DNA of 10,798 nucleotides from contig CAZEQD010000067.1 of NCBI GenBank assembly GCA_964514305.1, forward strand, positions 1 to 10,798, in the 5' to 3' direction. A model generated the notes under the pieces. That model was not told the origin of the DNA. It made no database searches and worked only from the letters and a program-made list of their open reading frames with translations. Shown one piece after another: positions 1-6,613 of this stretch (positions within the stretch are counted from its first letter, which is position 1; each line of letters begins with the position of its first letter). A program made the position numbers and the translations under genes. The DNA is from CAZEQD01 sp964514305. GTDB taxonomy: Bacteria; Acidobacteriota; Aminicenantia; Aminicenantales; Aminicenantaceae.

Positions 1-1011
1 GGGCAAATTGACAGCTTCTTTATCGGTGAGTATTTGTGAGGTGGTCTGAATCAGGGCATAATCATCCTTAATTTCCAAAATCCTTTGGCTGCCATCATCA
101 AAAGGAAATTTTTTAATTCTATCCGGAGAAATGCCGCTCAACTTAAAAGTTATCTTTCTGAGCTGCTGGGGATTATCAAAACTAACATTGGATCTGATAA
201 GAGAAGAAAAAGCTATATCAAAATTCTCTCCTGATATTTTTAGAGCTTTCTCCTTGCTCATCTTGATCGAAGTTGTCGTCAGGAAACTTGTCTTTGTTTC
301 TGATTTCCAGACCTCACCTTTATTATCAATCCACTCCTCTGTAGTGAGGGGAATAATAAAAGCTGTTTCAGATTTGACATGCCACAGATTCATTTTCTTT
401 CCCAGTATAAGAACTTCTTCCCGGCCGAGGACTTCAACCTGACTGGTGACTAACGAATAAGAAATCGGATCTAATATCTTAAATTCATATTTTCTGCCGG
501 CAGCTAAACCTCTTTCCTGTACAATCTTTTTTAAAGGAATTCCCAGATAAAATTCTTCATTGTAAGGCATTTCCTTGGCTACCTTATCTCCTGCCTTGAA
601 TAAAATCTTATCCGGAGTGATTTCTGCTCGAATAAAGGTCTCGTTTTCAGCCATTTTTGTCCTGACCAAAACCTTCAATGGTTTGTCCTTCTCATCATAA
701 AGGCTCTCTTCAATGGTTTTAATCTCGACCGGATTACCTCCCAGCCTTGTAACCCGCAACCAGGACTCATTCAAACTTTTTTTAAATCTTTTGCCCTGTT
801 GGTCAATCATCAATTCCTGACTGTGGCTGTAGCCTACCTTGATGCCTTTCATATAAACTCCCATCCAGGATTCAGAAATTTTCTTTTCTGCAGATTTGGA
901 CTCTGCCTTCAGAGTATAAAGGCCAGCTTCAAGCTTGTTTAGAGAGAATAAATGAATAAGAAAAAAACCCAGGATGAGGCTTAAAAAAATCTTTATGATT
1001 CGATATTTCAT
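1..1011 (-). CDS. Exported protein, N-terminal part of a probable transglutaminase-like domain protein (3' end beyond window)
   Basis: The frame is open from ATG at 1009-1011 to the window edge (337 codons, no stop), so the C-terminus is missing. The start gives a good Sec signal peptide: basic MKYRIIK, a hydrophobic stretch to about residue 28, then LEA as a likely cleavage site near residue 33. The mature N-terminus contains ESWMGVYMKGIKVGYSHS, a pattern I associate with the region preceding the catalytic domain in exported bacterial transglutaminase-like proteins. The rest seen here is beta-rich with repeated phrases such as EEWIDNKGEVWKSET. The catalytic Cys/His/Asp region would lie outside the window, so the family call is tentative and the activity unknown. 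A weak AAGGGA precedes the start. It lies 150 nt downstream of the receiver gene on the same strand and may have its own promoter. It could instead be an unrelated conserved secreted protein. Confidence 0.8.
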   Translation of the reverse strand, partial: MKYRIIKIFLSLILGFFLIHLFSLNKLEAGLYTLKAESKSAEKKISESWMGVYMKGIKVGYSHSQELMIDQQGKRFKKSLNESWLRVTRLGGNPVEIKTIEESLYDEKDKPLKVLVRTKMAENETFIRAEITPDKILFKAGDKVAKEMPYNEEFYLGIPLKKIVQERGLAAGRKYEFKILDPISYSLVTSQVEVLGREEVLILGKKMNLWHVKSETAFIIPLTTEEWIDNKGEVWKSETKTSFLTTTSIKMSKEKALKISGENFDIAFSSLIRSNVSFDNPQQLRKITFKLSGISPDRIKKFPFDDGSQRILEIKDDYALIQTTSQILTDKEAVNLP

Positions 1012-1047
1012 CTAAAAATTCCCTTATTTATATCTTTTAGATTTAAT

Positions 1048-1053
1048 ATTATA
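1048..1053 (-). promoter_or_regulatory. Possible -10 element for the exported-protein gene
   Basis: The minus strand reads TATAAT at 1053-1048, an exact -10 hexamer about 37 nt before the ATG at 1011. The hexamer 17 nt upstream (GAGTGA) is a poor -35, so this is weak evidence in an AT-rich gap. The rest of the 1012-1161 gap shows no clear terminator for the upstream receiver gene, so read-through transcription is also possible. Confidence 0.3.
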
Positions 1054-1161
1054 AAGATAACTTTAGAAAATCACTCCTGCAAGAAAAATATTATTAAGAA
1101 GCTATTGTCTTGCTCCATAGTTTTATCCTTTATTTATTATTCAGAAAATTTTATCTTTTTT

Positions 1162-1581
1162 TCATTTCCTCAGCCGTATGGGGAAGGCTGTCTTGGCTCT
1201 TATTATTTTCTTTTTTTTCTTTGTAGACAAAAGGTTATCTATTGATTGGTTTAAGGCTCTTAAATCCAGGGGCTTCACAAAGAAATGCCTGACAGATAGG
1301 CGCTTCAACTCGGCCAAATTAATCAAATCTGGATAAGCTGAAATAAGAATAGCCTCTCCTTTAAAACCATTTTCTCTGAATTGAGAAATCATTTCTAAGC
1401 CGCTCATTCCAGGAAGCTTTAAATCAGCAATAATAAGATCAATTTTGGCATGGCCAAAATGCTTAAGAGCTTCCTTTAAATCTTTGGCCAGATAAACTTG
1501 ATAATTCTGGTGGAGAATTAAGAAAAAAGTTCTGCGAATAGAATCATCATCATCAACCACAATTATTTTTTTCATCATCAT
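1162..1581 (-). CDS. Stand-alone response regulator receiver protein (single-domain, basic tail)
   Basis: A 139-residue CheY-like receiver with no output domain. The acidic pocket is the DDDD run at residues 10-13, the phosphoacceptor is Asp53 in IIADLKLPGMSG, the switch residue is Ser81 in LISAYP, and the conserved lysine is Lys103 in FVKP. After the receiver fold (about residue 120) only a short, very basic tail follows (five lysines, then IIRAK...RLRK). Three ATG codons stand in tandem at 1581-1573. The third gives the usual MKKIIVVDDD opening, and AAGGAAAGA lies immediately upstream of the first. A sigma-54-type promoter about 60 nt upstream suggests its transcription depends on the NtrC-type regulator encoded next door. 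Its role could be phosphate sink, phosphorelay intermediate or protein-interaction regulator. The sequence does not decide which. Confidence 0.93.
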   Translation of the reverse strand: MMMKKIIVVDDDDSIRRTFFLILHQNYQVYLAKDLKEALKHFGHAKIDLIIADLKLPGMSGLEMISQFRENGFKGEAILISAYPDLINLAELKRLSVRHFFVKPLDLRALNQSIDNLLSTKKKKKIIRAKTAFPIRLRK

Positions 1582-1640
1582 TCTTTCCTTTTTTAAGTCT
1601 ATATTAAGATAAGAATCATCATCTCCAGACCACTATAATA

Positions 1641-1656
1641 TGCAGATTCCATGCCA
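1641..1656 (-). promoter_or_regulatory. Sigma-54 (-24/-12) promoter of the receiver gene
   Basis: The minus strand reads TGGCATGGAATCTGCA at 1656-1641. The family consensus is TGGCACG-N4-TTGCW. This site has GG at 1655-1654 and GC at 1643-1642, exactly ten bases between them, and matches both blocks except C to T in the first and T to C in the second. Counting from -12 at 1642, transcription would start near 1630, giving a leader of about 50 nt before the ATG at 1581. Confidence 0.72.
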
Positions 1657-1722
1657 GAAGCTATAAACTAAATAATAATAAGGGAATAGGGTGAGTCTTT
1701 AATCTAAACAAAAGCAAAAAAA

Positions 1723-1747
1723 TTTACATCAAGTAAAAGGCATTTAC
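1723..1747 (-). promoter_or_regulatory. Putative enhancer (UAS) for the NtrC-type regulator: GTAAA-N5-TTTAC with a third half-site
   Basis: The palindrome GTAAA-AGGCA-TTTAC occupies 1733-1747, centred about 110 bp upstream of the predicted sigma-54 start at 1630. A further TTTAC at 1723-1727 makes three alternating half-sites exactly 10 bp apart (1723, 1733, 1743), one helical turn. On the minus strand the site reads TGTAAA-N5-TTTACTTG. The same palindrome occurs at the equivalent position before the other sigma-54 promoter. The identity of the binding protein is inferred. Confidence 0.5.
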
Positions 1748-1787
1748 AGTCAAAAACAGGCAAGTTCTCCTTCTATTATTTTGCTAT

Positions 1788-3122
1788 TTAGACTTCAAGG
1801 CCGTATTCTTTAATCTTTTTATCAAGAGTAGGGCGGGTAATCTCTAACACTCGACAGGCCTGACTTTTATTACCTCTAGTAGACCTTAAGACAAACTCAA
1901 TGTATCTTTTTTCAACCTGTTTAAGAGGCATCAACTCCTTTGGCAAAATCAATTTCTCTGCAGTTTCAAAAGGCAAATTTTCCTCAAGAATAACATCTCC
2001 TTTGGCTAAAATCACAGCCCTAGTCAGGGCGTTTTCTAACTCCCTAACATTTCCTTTCCAAGGAAAATTCTGTAAGTGCCTCATTACCTTGGGCGGAACT
2101 TTTCTCACATTTTTTCGTAATTCTCGATTAATCTTTTCCAGCAAATAAGCTACTAATTCCGGAATATCTTCTTTCCTTTCTCTAAGAGGAGGTAAATCTA
2201 TCTCCACCACTTTCAGCCGATAATAAAGATCCTCGCGGAATTTCCCCTGTTCAATTAAAGCCTCTAAATCTTGATTGGTGGCCGCAATAATTCTGGCTTC
2301 TGTCTTTAATACTTTCTCACCGCCAACTTTCATAAAATCTCGGGTCTCAATTACTCTGAGTAGCTTTGACTGGAGATTAGGAGATACATCTCCTATTTCA
2401 TCCAAAAATAGAGTTCCTTTGCCAGCAATCTCGAATTTCCCTCTTGTCTCGTAAACAGCATCCGTAAAAGCGCCTTTGACATGACCGAAGAGCTCGCTTT
2501 CCAAAAGAGTATCCGAAATAGCTGAACAATTAATGACGATGAAGGGTTCTTTCCGATAAGGACTGTTGTAATGAATAGCCTTAGCCACTAATTCCTTTCC
2601 AGTTCCACTTTCACCCTGAATGAGAACATTAGTTCTGGTATTGGCCACTGAGCCAATCAATTTAAAAACCTTCCTCATTTGAGGTGAACGGCCAATAATA
2701 TTATCAATAGTGTATTCCTTCTGTTTTTCCTCAACCAAATAGCTAAGTTTTTCTTCCAGATGCTTGAGCTGGAAAGCCTTGTTTATGGCTAAATCCAATT
2801 CTATATAGTCCAGAGGTTTAACCATATATTCAAAAGCTCCTGATTTAATGGCTTCCACGGTAGTTTTCATATCATCGTAAGCCGTCATAATGATTATACA
2901 GGCACCTTTATCTTGATCTTTGAGCTCCTTCAGAGCTTGAAGCCCATCCATATCTGGTAAACGAATATCCAAAATGACCAGATCAGGCTTGTTTTCCTCA
3001 TAAAGCTTGATTCCTTGAGCACCGTCCTCAGCCAGAAAAACCTCAAATTCCTTTTTAGATAAGTGGGAAGAGAGAGTTTTCCGAATTAAGGGATCATCAT
3101 CTATAATTAAGATTGATTTCAT
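1788..3122 (-). CDS. NtrC-family sigma-54-dependent response regulator
   Basis: A 444-residue three-domain enhancer-binding protein of normal length. The receiver spans residues 1-120: acidic residues Asp8-Asp10, phosphoacceptor Asp52 in LDIRLPDMDG, Thr80, Lys102 in VKP. The AAA+ sigma-54 interaction domain spans about 140-375: Walker A GESGTGKE (170-177), loop GAFTDA (217-222), Walker B TLFLDEIGD (237-245), sensor I IIAATNQD (278-285), arginine fingers Arg296 and Arg302, sensor II GNVRELEN (357-364). The C-terminal Fis-type helix-turn-helix is at about 405-442 (NKSQACRVLEITRPTLDKK). The sigma-54 contact loop has Asp where the canonical GAFTGA has its second Gly, a natural variant in this family. 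The start overlaps the kinase stop by 4 nt, indicating translational coupling and a cognate pair. It is predicted to be phosphorylated by that kinase and to activate the two -24/-12 promoters in this window. Confidence 0.97.
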   Translation of the reverse strand: MKSILIIDDDPLIRKTLSSHLSKKEFEVFLAEDGAQGIKLYEENKPDLVILDIRLPDMDGLQALKELKDQDKGACIIIMTAYDDMKTTVEAIKSGAFEYMVKPLDYIELDLAINKAFQLKHLEEKLSYLVEEKQKEYTIDNIIGRSPQMRKVFKLIGSVANTRTNVLIQGESGTGKELVAKAIHYNSPYRKEPFIVINCSAISDTLLESELFGHVKGAFTDAVYETRGKFEIAGKGTLFLDEIGDVSPNLQSKLLRVIETRDFMKVGGEKVLKTEARIIAATNQDLEALIEQGKFREDLYYRLKVVEIDLPPLRERKEDIPELVAYLLEKINRELRKNVRKVPPKVMRHLQNFPWKGNVRELENALTRAVILAKGDVILEENLPFETAEKLILPKELMPLKQVEKRYIEFVLRSTRGNKSQACRVLEITRPTLDKKIKEYGLEV

Positions 3123-4582
3123 CCTCCCTCCTCAGCCGGAATAATAATTTCGAAGCAAGCGCCGCGACCCTGCTTGGCTTTGACTCTAATCGTCCCCTGA
3201 TGTTGCTCTACAATTTTTCTAGCATTAGCCAGACCTAAACCAATTCCAGAAGCTTTAGTAGTATAAAATGGTTCAAAAATATTTTCCCAGTCTTCCTCTG
3301 GAATACCACAGCCATCATCGGCAATTTCCACTTGGATTTTAGGGCTTTTATTGATGCTTATCTTTCCCACAGAAATCCTGACCCGACTGCCATTAGCCAC
3401 AGCTTCACAGGCATTTTGAAGAATATTCAAAAATACTTGACGCATTTTATCTCCATCAACATATACCTCTGGCAAGTTCTGCTCATATTGTCTTTTAACC
3501 TGAATCCTCTTTAAGGCTATAGTATCAGCCATCATTTTAATTGTCTCTTCGATAATATCCTGGACAACAAATCTTTCCTTGTTTAATTCGGCCACCCGTG
3601 TGAAGTTTAAAAGTTCTTTGATGAAATTTTCAATCTGACTAATCCCTTCTTGAGAAATATTAAGGTGGTCCTTTTCTATCTCTTTCAGATTATCACTTTC
3701 CATTACTTTCTGAATATTAAGCTTAACTGAGGTCAAAGGATTTCTTATTTCATGAGCAATGCTAGCTGAAATGCGACCAATAGAAGCTAACTTCTCAGCC
3801 TGAACCAATTTCTTTTGAGCAGTTTCCATTTTTTCTTTAGCCACCTGAAGCTGGCGGCTCATCTGGTTGAAATTTCGAGCTAAATCTCCTATTTCATCCT
3901 GGGAGTCTATCTCAATCCTCTGAGAAAAATCTCCTTTAGAAATTTTCACCGTGCCTTCAGCCAATCTTTTTAAAGGTACGGTTATCCTTCGGACCAAAAA
4001 GGTAACTCCGACCGCTCCTAAGACAAGTCCAGACAAACCTATTATAAAGAGGATTAATCGGGTATTCCAGAGCTCTCTATAGACATCTTCTAGAGAAATA
4101 CCTATTTTAATTGAGCCCCATCTTGTTGGAGAACCCTTAGCGAAAATCGGCATTTCAATTTCCAGAATCCTGATATCTTGCTCCGATTGTTTATCCTTTA
4201 ATTTGTATTCTCTGGCAAAATAAACACCTGCTTTTTCCTGGCCCGATAAGCGACTTCTGCGGTAAACATTGGGATACTCTTTAATTAATCCATTAGCCGT
4301 AAAAGGTTTCTGATAGCGATCATAAATTACAATATATAAGAGCTTATTGTTTATCCTATTTTCAAGATCTGTCTCGACGCCTTCCACATCCCAGAATAAA
4401 AGGGGCTCTAAATTTACCTGAGCAATGCTCTCAGCAATCAATACTCCTCTTTTTTTCTGCTCATCAAAAATAGCAATTTCTTCTCTTCTTTCGATAACGA
4501 TAAGAATCGAAGCCACTAAGAAAACAAGAAGTAAAATAAGAGAAATTAGAAATTTGCTGCGGAGAGAGATTTTTAAATTCAT
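3119..4582 (-). CDS. Membrane sensor histidine kinase (periplasmic sensor, HAMP, HisKA, HATPase)
   Basis: A 487-residue kinase, complete. TM1 is at about residues 11-30. An extracytoplasmic segment of about 145 residues follows, whose RGVLIAESIAQ...EPLLFWD and YIVIYDRYQKPFT patterns suggest a Cache/PAS-like fold (inferred). TM2 is at about 176-197. HAMP follows (RRITVPLKRLAEG, about 198-250), then a coiled linker. The phosphoacceptor is His277 in SIAHEIRNPLTSVK. The ATP-binding domain shows the N box around Asn390 (LQNACEA), G1 DDGCGIP (422-428), F box EPFYTT (437-442) and G2 GIGLGL (446-451). Only a weak SD precedes the ATG, but the upstream stop is 8 nt away, so translation is probably coupled. 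It overlaps the regulator gene (ATGA). It is predicted to phosphorylate that regulator, with the solute-binding protein encoded upstream as a candidate ligand-delivery partner. Confidence 0.97.
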   Translation of the reverse strand: MNLKISLRSKFLISLILLLVFLVASILIVIERREEIAIFDEQKKRGVLIAESIAQVNLEPLLFWDVEGVETDLENRINNKLLYIVIYDRYQKPFTANGLIKEYPNVYRRSRLSGQEKAGVYFAREYKLKDKQSEQDIRILEIEMPIFAKGSPTRWGSIKIGISLEDVYRELWNTRLILFIIGLSGLVLGAVGVTFLVRRITVPLKRLAEGTVKISKGDFSQRIEIDSQDEIGDLARNFNQMSRQLQVAKEKMETAQKKLVQAEKLASIGRISASIAHEIRNPLTSVKLNIQKVMESDNLKEIEKDHLNISQEGISQIENFIKELLNFTRVAELNKERFVVQDIIEETIKMMADTIALKRIQVKRQYEQNLPEVYVDGDKMRQVFLNILQNACEAVANGSRVRISVGKISINKSPKIQVEIADDGCGIPEEDWENIFEPFYTTKASGIGLGLANARKIVEQHQGTIRVKAKQGRGACFEIIIPAEEGG

Positions 4583-4590
4583 CTCTTACA

Positions 4591-6216
4591 TTATTTATTC
4601 AGCCATATTTTTCTGGCTTCCAAATAATACAGCCCTAAAGGAGGAACTTCCACTCCCCTGACATAAGGCTGCATGGCAATCCTATTTTGCTGAGAATAGA
4701 GGGGGATAGCAGGAAGATCTGATAACAAAATCTTTTCCATCTGGTGGAAAAGGTCAATTCTTCTGCTCCAGCTTTTTTCTGTTTCTGATTTTTCTAACAG
4801 ATTATCCAGCACAGAATTGCTGTAACCGAATAAATTAAACTCAGATTTAGAAAAAAATAAAGGTCGAATCATATCTTCAGGATCAGGAAAATTCATTAGC
4901 CTTTCGACCAAGATTAAATACGGTTTTTTAGAATTCCTAACTCTTGTGCTTGACTTGAAATAACTAAGCTTTAAGTTAATCCCCAAAAAATTTAGCTGCC
5001 TCTTTAGTTCCTTAAAAATTTTATACTTTACTTCTGTTTTTGGCAATTGAATAAAAAGGATAAGAGTAAGATCTGATTGAGAGGAATCAATTCTCGCTTT
5101 TTTAAACAGTTCTTCTGCTCTTTCCAGATTGTAGGTATTTTCATCTTCTGTAGGGAAAAAACCGGGTAACCGAGAGGGAATGTAACTATTGGTTACTTTT
5201 TTTATTCTTTCTATTTCATAAGCTCGATGAACAATTTCTTTCTTATTTAAAGCATATAAAATAGCCTTTCTTAAAAGCTGATTATTAAGAGGTGGAAGAT
5301 GACAGCTCATGCCTAAAAAAACATTTTGGAGTGAACCATCTTCAAAAATTTGATATCCCCCTTGAAGCAGCTTGGCAGAAACAACAGGTATAGTATGGAT
5401 ATCTTCATTCAGAAAATGGTCTAGGCTATAAAGGGGACAAAACTCAACAGTTTTGAGATAAGCTCTGCTGCCAAAATAATTATCATTCCTTTCCAGCCGA
5501 ACGCCCACCACTTCCAACCTTGGCGTTCTAATCCAATAGCTAAATTTAAAGGGTCCTGTACCAGAGGGTTTCCTAAAAAATTTATCCTCTCGCCCCTGGG
5601 CCAAAGCCTGAGGAAGGATCTTACAAAAATGAAGGCTTAAAAGATAAAGAGCAGAAACATAAGGCCTCAACCATTGTATTTCAAAAGTATATTTGTCAAT
5701 CACTCGAAATCCTTTTACATCGGCGGCTTTCTCTTCCCAAAATTCTTTAGCTCCAACCACTCTTCTCAAGAAAAATTGAGCATAAGGAGAATTAATTTTT
5801 CTATCCAACAACCTCTCAAGCGAATATTTGACATCTTGGGCCGTAAGTTCCTGCCCATGATGAAATCTGACGCCTCGGCGGAGATAGAATCTATAATCCT
5901 TACCGTCGGCGGATATTTTCCAGTATTCAGCTAAAGCAGGAATTATCTTAAAATTTTTATCAAGTTTAACCAGGCCATCATAAATTTGTTCTGAAATAAA
6001 AATGAAAGATTTAGGGCTGGCCGGATCGAGTTCCATTCTGAATTTAGGGCTAAAAGACTTAATTCGAAAAACACCACCATAATGAGGATTATCTTTAGGT
6101 GCTTTACTCCCCAAGATGATCATAGTCAGACTCTGCACCAAAGACAAATGGAAAAAAATAATAAAAATCAGAAAAATTTTTTTTATAAGCAAGCTTTTTT
6201 GATGATAAATCTTCAA
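4591..6216 (-). CDS. Family 5 extracellular solute-binding protein (peptide/nickel type), first gene of the sensor operon
   Basis: This is an SBP_bac_5 protein. Numbered from the TTG at 6216 (541 aa), it has a basic N-terminus and hydrophobic segment at about 14-36, the opening YGGVF (46-50), YDGLV (79-83), LAEYW (95-99), the hallmark FHHGQELTAQDVKYSLER (118-135) and GTGPF (219-223). There is no lipobox Cys, so it is either cleaved (near GSKA) or held by the N-terminal helix. Family members bind oligopeptides, nickel or sugars; the ligand here is unknown. The frame stays open to a TTG at 6258, but a sigma-54 promoter covers that codon and it has no SD. TTG at 6216 has AAGAGAA at a suitable distance and falls about 15 nt after the predicted transcript start. 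No permease or ATPase gene is adjacent; instead the gene heads a kinase/regulator operon with an 8 nt gap, suggesting a sensory rather than transport role. Confidence 0.92.
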   Translation of the reverse strand: MKIYHQKSLLIKKIFLIFIIFFHLSLVQSLTMIILGSKAPKDNPHYGGVFRIKSFSPKFRMELDPASPKSFIFISEQIYDGLVKLDKNFKIIPALAEYWKISADGKDYRFYLRRGVRFHHGQELTAQDVKYSLERLLDRKINSPYAQFFLRRVVGAKEFWEEKAADVKGFRVIDKYTFEIQWLRPYVSALYLLSLHFCKILPQALAQGREDKFFRKPSGTGPFKFSYWIRTPRLEVVGVRLERNDNYFGSRAYLKTVEFCPLYSLDHFLNEDIHTIPVVSAKLLQGGYQIFEDGSLQNVFLGMSCHLPPLNNQLLRKAILYALNKKEIVHRAYEIERIKKVTNSYIPSRLPGFFPTEDENTYNLERAEELFKKARIDSSQSDLTLILFIQLPKTEVKYKIFKELKRQLNFLGINLKLSYFKSSTRVRNSKKPYLILVERLMNFPDPEDMIRPLFFSKSEFNLFGYSNSVLDNLLEKSETEKSWSRRIDLFHQMEKILLSDLPAIPLYSQQNRIAMQPYVRGVEVPPLGLYYLEARKIWLNK

Positions 6217-6242
6217 TATAATTTTCTCTTGCTCAATTAACG

Positions 6243-6257
6243 GCAAATTTTGTGCCA
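6243..6257 (-). promoter_or_regulatory. Sigma-54 (-24/-12) promoter of the binding protein-kinase-regulator operon
   Basis: The minus strand reads TGGCACAAAATTTGC at 6257-6243. GG (6256-6255) and GC (6244-6243) are separated by exactly ten bases, and both blocks (TGGCAC and TTGC) are exact. The predicted start is near 6231, leaving a leader of about 15 nt (with AAGAGAA) before TTG 6216. Since the operon encodes an NtrC-type activator, this implies positive autoregulation. Confidence 0.78.
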
Positions 6258-6278
6258 AACATTTTTATTATTATTTAC

Positions 6279-6308
6279 ATTATAATCAAGCAATTCTAAA
6301 CAGTTCAA
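6279..6308 (-). promoter_or_regulatory. Possible housekeeping promoter upstream of the sigma-54 promoter
   Basis: The minus strand has TTGAAC at 6308-6303, an 18 nt spacer and an exact TATAAT at 6284-6279. It would give basal expression of the operon independent of sigma-54. The -35 is imperfect and the region is AT-rich, so chance is a real alternative. The -35 lies within the inverted repeat at 6301-6323. Confidence 0.35.
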
Positions 6309-6323
6309 TCTTTTTGAGAACTG
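6301..6323. repeat. Inverted repeat CAGTTC-N11-GAACTG (possible operator)
   Basis: A perfect 6-bp inverted repeat with an 11-nt spacer, centred about 81 bp upstream of the predicted sigma-54 start and overlapping the candidate -35 at 6303-6308. The overlapping arms GTTCA and TGAAC (6303-6307, 6322-6326) give a second pairing register. No T-run follows on either strand in a terminator-like position, so a protein-binding site is the better reading. Confidence 0.35.
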
Positions 6324-6328
6324 AACAT

Positions 6329-6343
6329 GTAAATATTTTTTAC
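6329..6343 (-). promoter_or_regulatory. Putative enhancer (UAS) for the NtrC-type regulator: GTAAA-N5-TTTAC
   Basis: The palindrome GTAAA-TATTT-TTTAC is centred about 105 bp upstream of the predicted start at 6231, the usual range for sigma-54 enhancers. On the minus strand it reads TGTAAA-N5-TTTACATG, matching the site before the receiver gene (TGTAAA-N5-TTTACTTG) in both half-sites and flanks. An isolated TGTAAA half-site lies at 6279-6274. Confidence 0.5.
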
Positions 6344-6424
6344 AATTTTTTCTTCCTAGTTTTTTTACCAGCTAATGATTTCCAAAAACCATAATGAGTG
6401 AAAGCCCAGAAAAAAAATAATTTT

Positions 6425-6487
6425 AGCAGCGATTCCCCGCGAGCCGAGTCCTGCACTGGTGAGTAGGCGGGCTTGGGTGGACGGAGG
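6425..6487. other. GC-rich intergenic island of unknown nature (possible structured RNA)
   Basis: Of about 62 bases counted here, 43 are G or C (near 69%), within an intergenic region (6217-6613) that is otherwise strongly AT-rich. No frame gives a recognisable peptide and I see no tRNA arms. CCCGC (6436-6440) can pair with GCGGG (6467-6471), and on the minus strand eight T's follow at 6417-6410. It could be a small RNA, a 3'-UTR structure or a remnant; strand and function are undetermined. The remaining parts of this gap are the promoter region of the sensor operon and the terminator of the dipeptidase. Confidence 0.3.
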
Positions 6488-6514
6488 AAAAGAGCTGTCC
6501 TTAAAGGTAGCTCT
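6488..6514 (-). terminator. Probable intrinsic terminator downstream of the dipeptidase gene
   Basis: On the minus strand AGAGCT (6514-6509) pairs with AGCTCT (6496-6491), with a further CCTT/AAGG in the loop region, followed by TTTT (6491-6488). It lies about 100 nt past the dipeptidase stop. The U-tract is short, so efficiency is uncertain. Confidence 0.45.
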
Positions 6515-6613
6515 GGCTATTATTAATTATCACCGTTTTGAAAACACTTCCCTCAATTAAGATCAGCTAAAAAAGCGTCAAGTTATAACTAACCTTAATA
6601 TAAATTAATACTA

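Noticed and set aside
131..442. Plus-strand open frame of 103 codons
   Set aside because: It is antisense to the open, signal-peptide-bearing minus-strand gene, has no SD and a low-complexity hydrophobic/Ser-rich translation.
6217..6258. N-terminal extension of the binding protein to TTG 6258
   Set aside because: It has no SD and is covered by the sigma-54 promoter, so it would lie upstream of the predicted transcript start. It remains possible only if the upstream -35/-10 pair is used.
6425..6487. tRNA or tRNA remnant in the GC-rich island
   Set aside because: No acceptor stem pairing, anticodon arm or T-loop consensus could be found on either strand.
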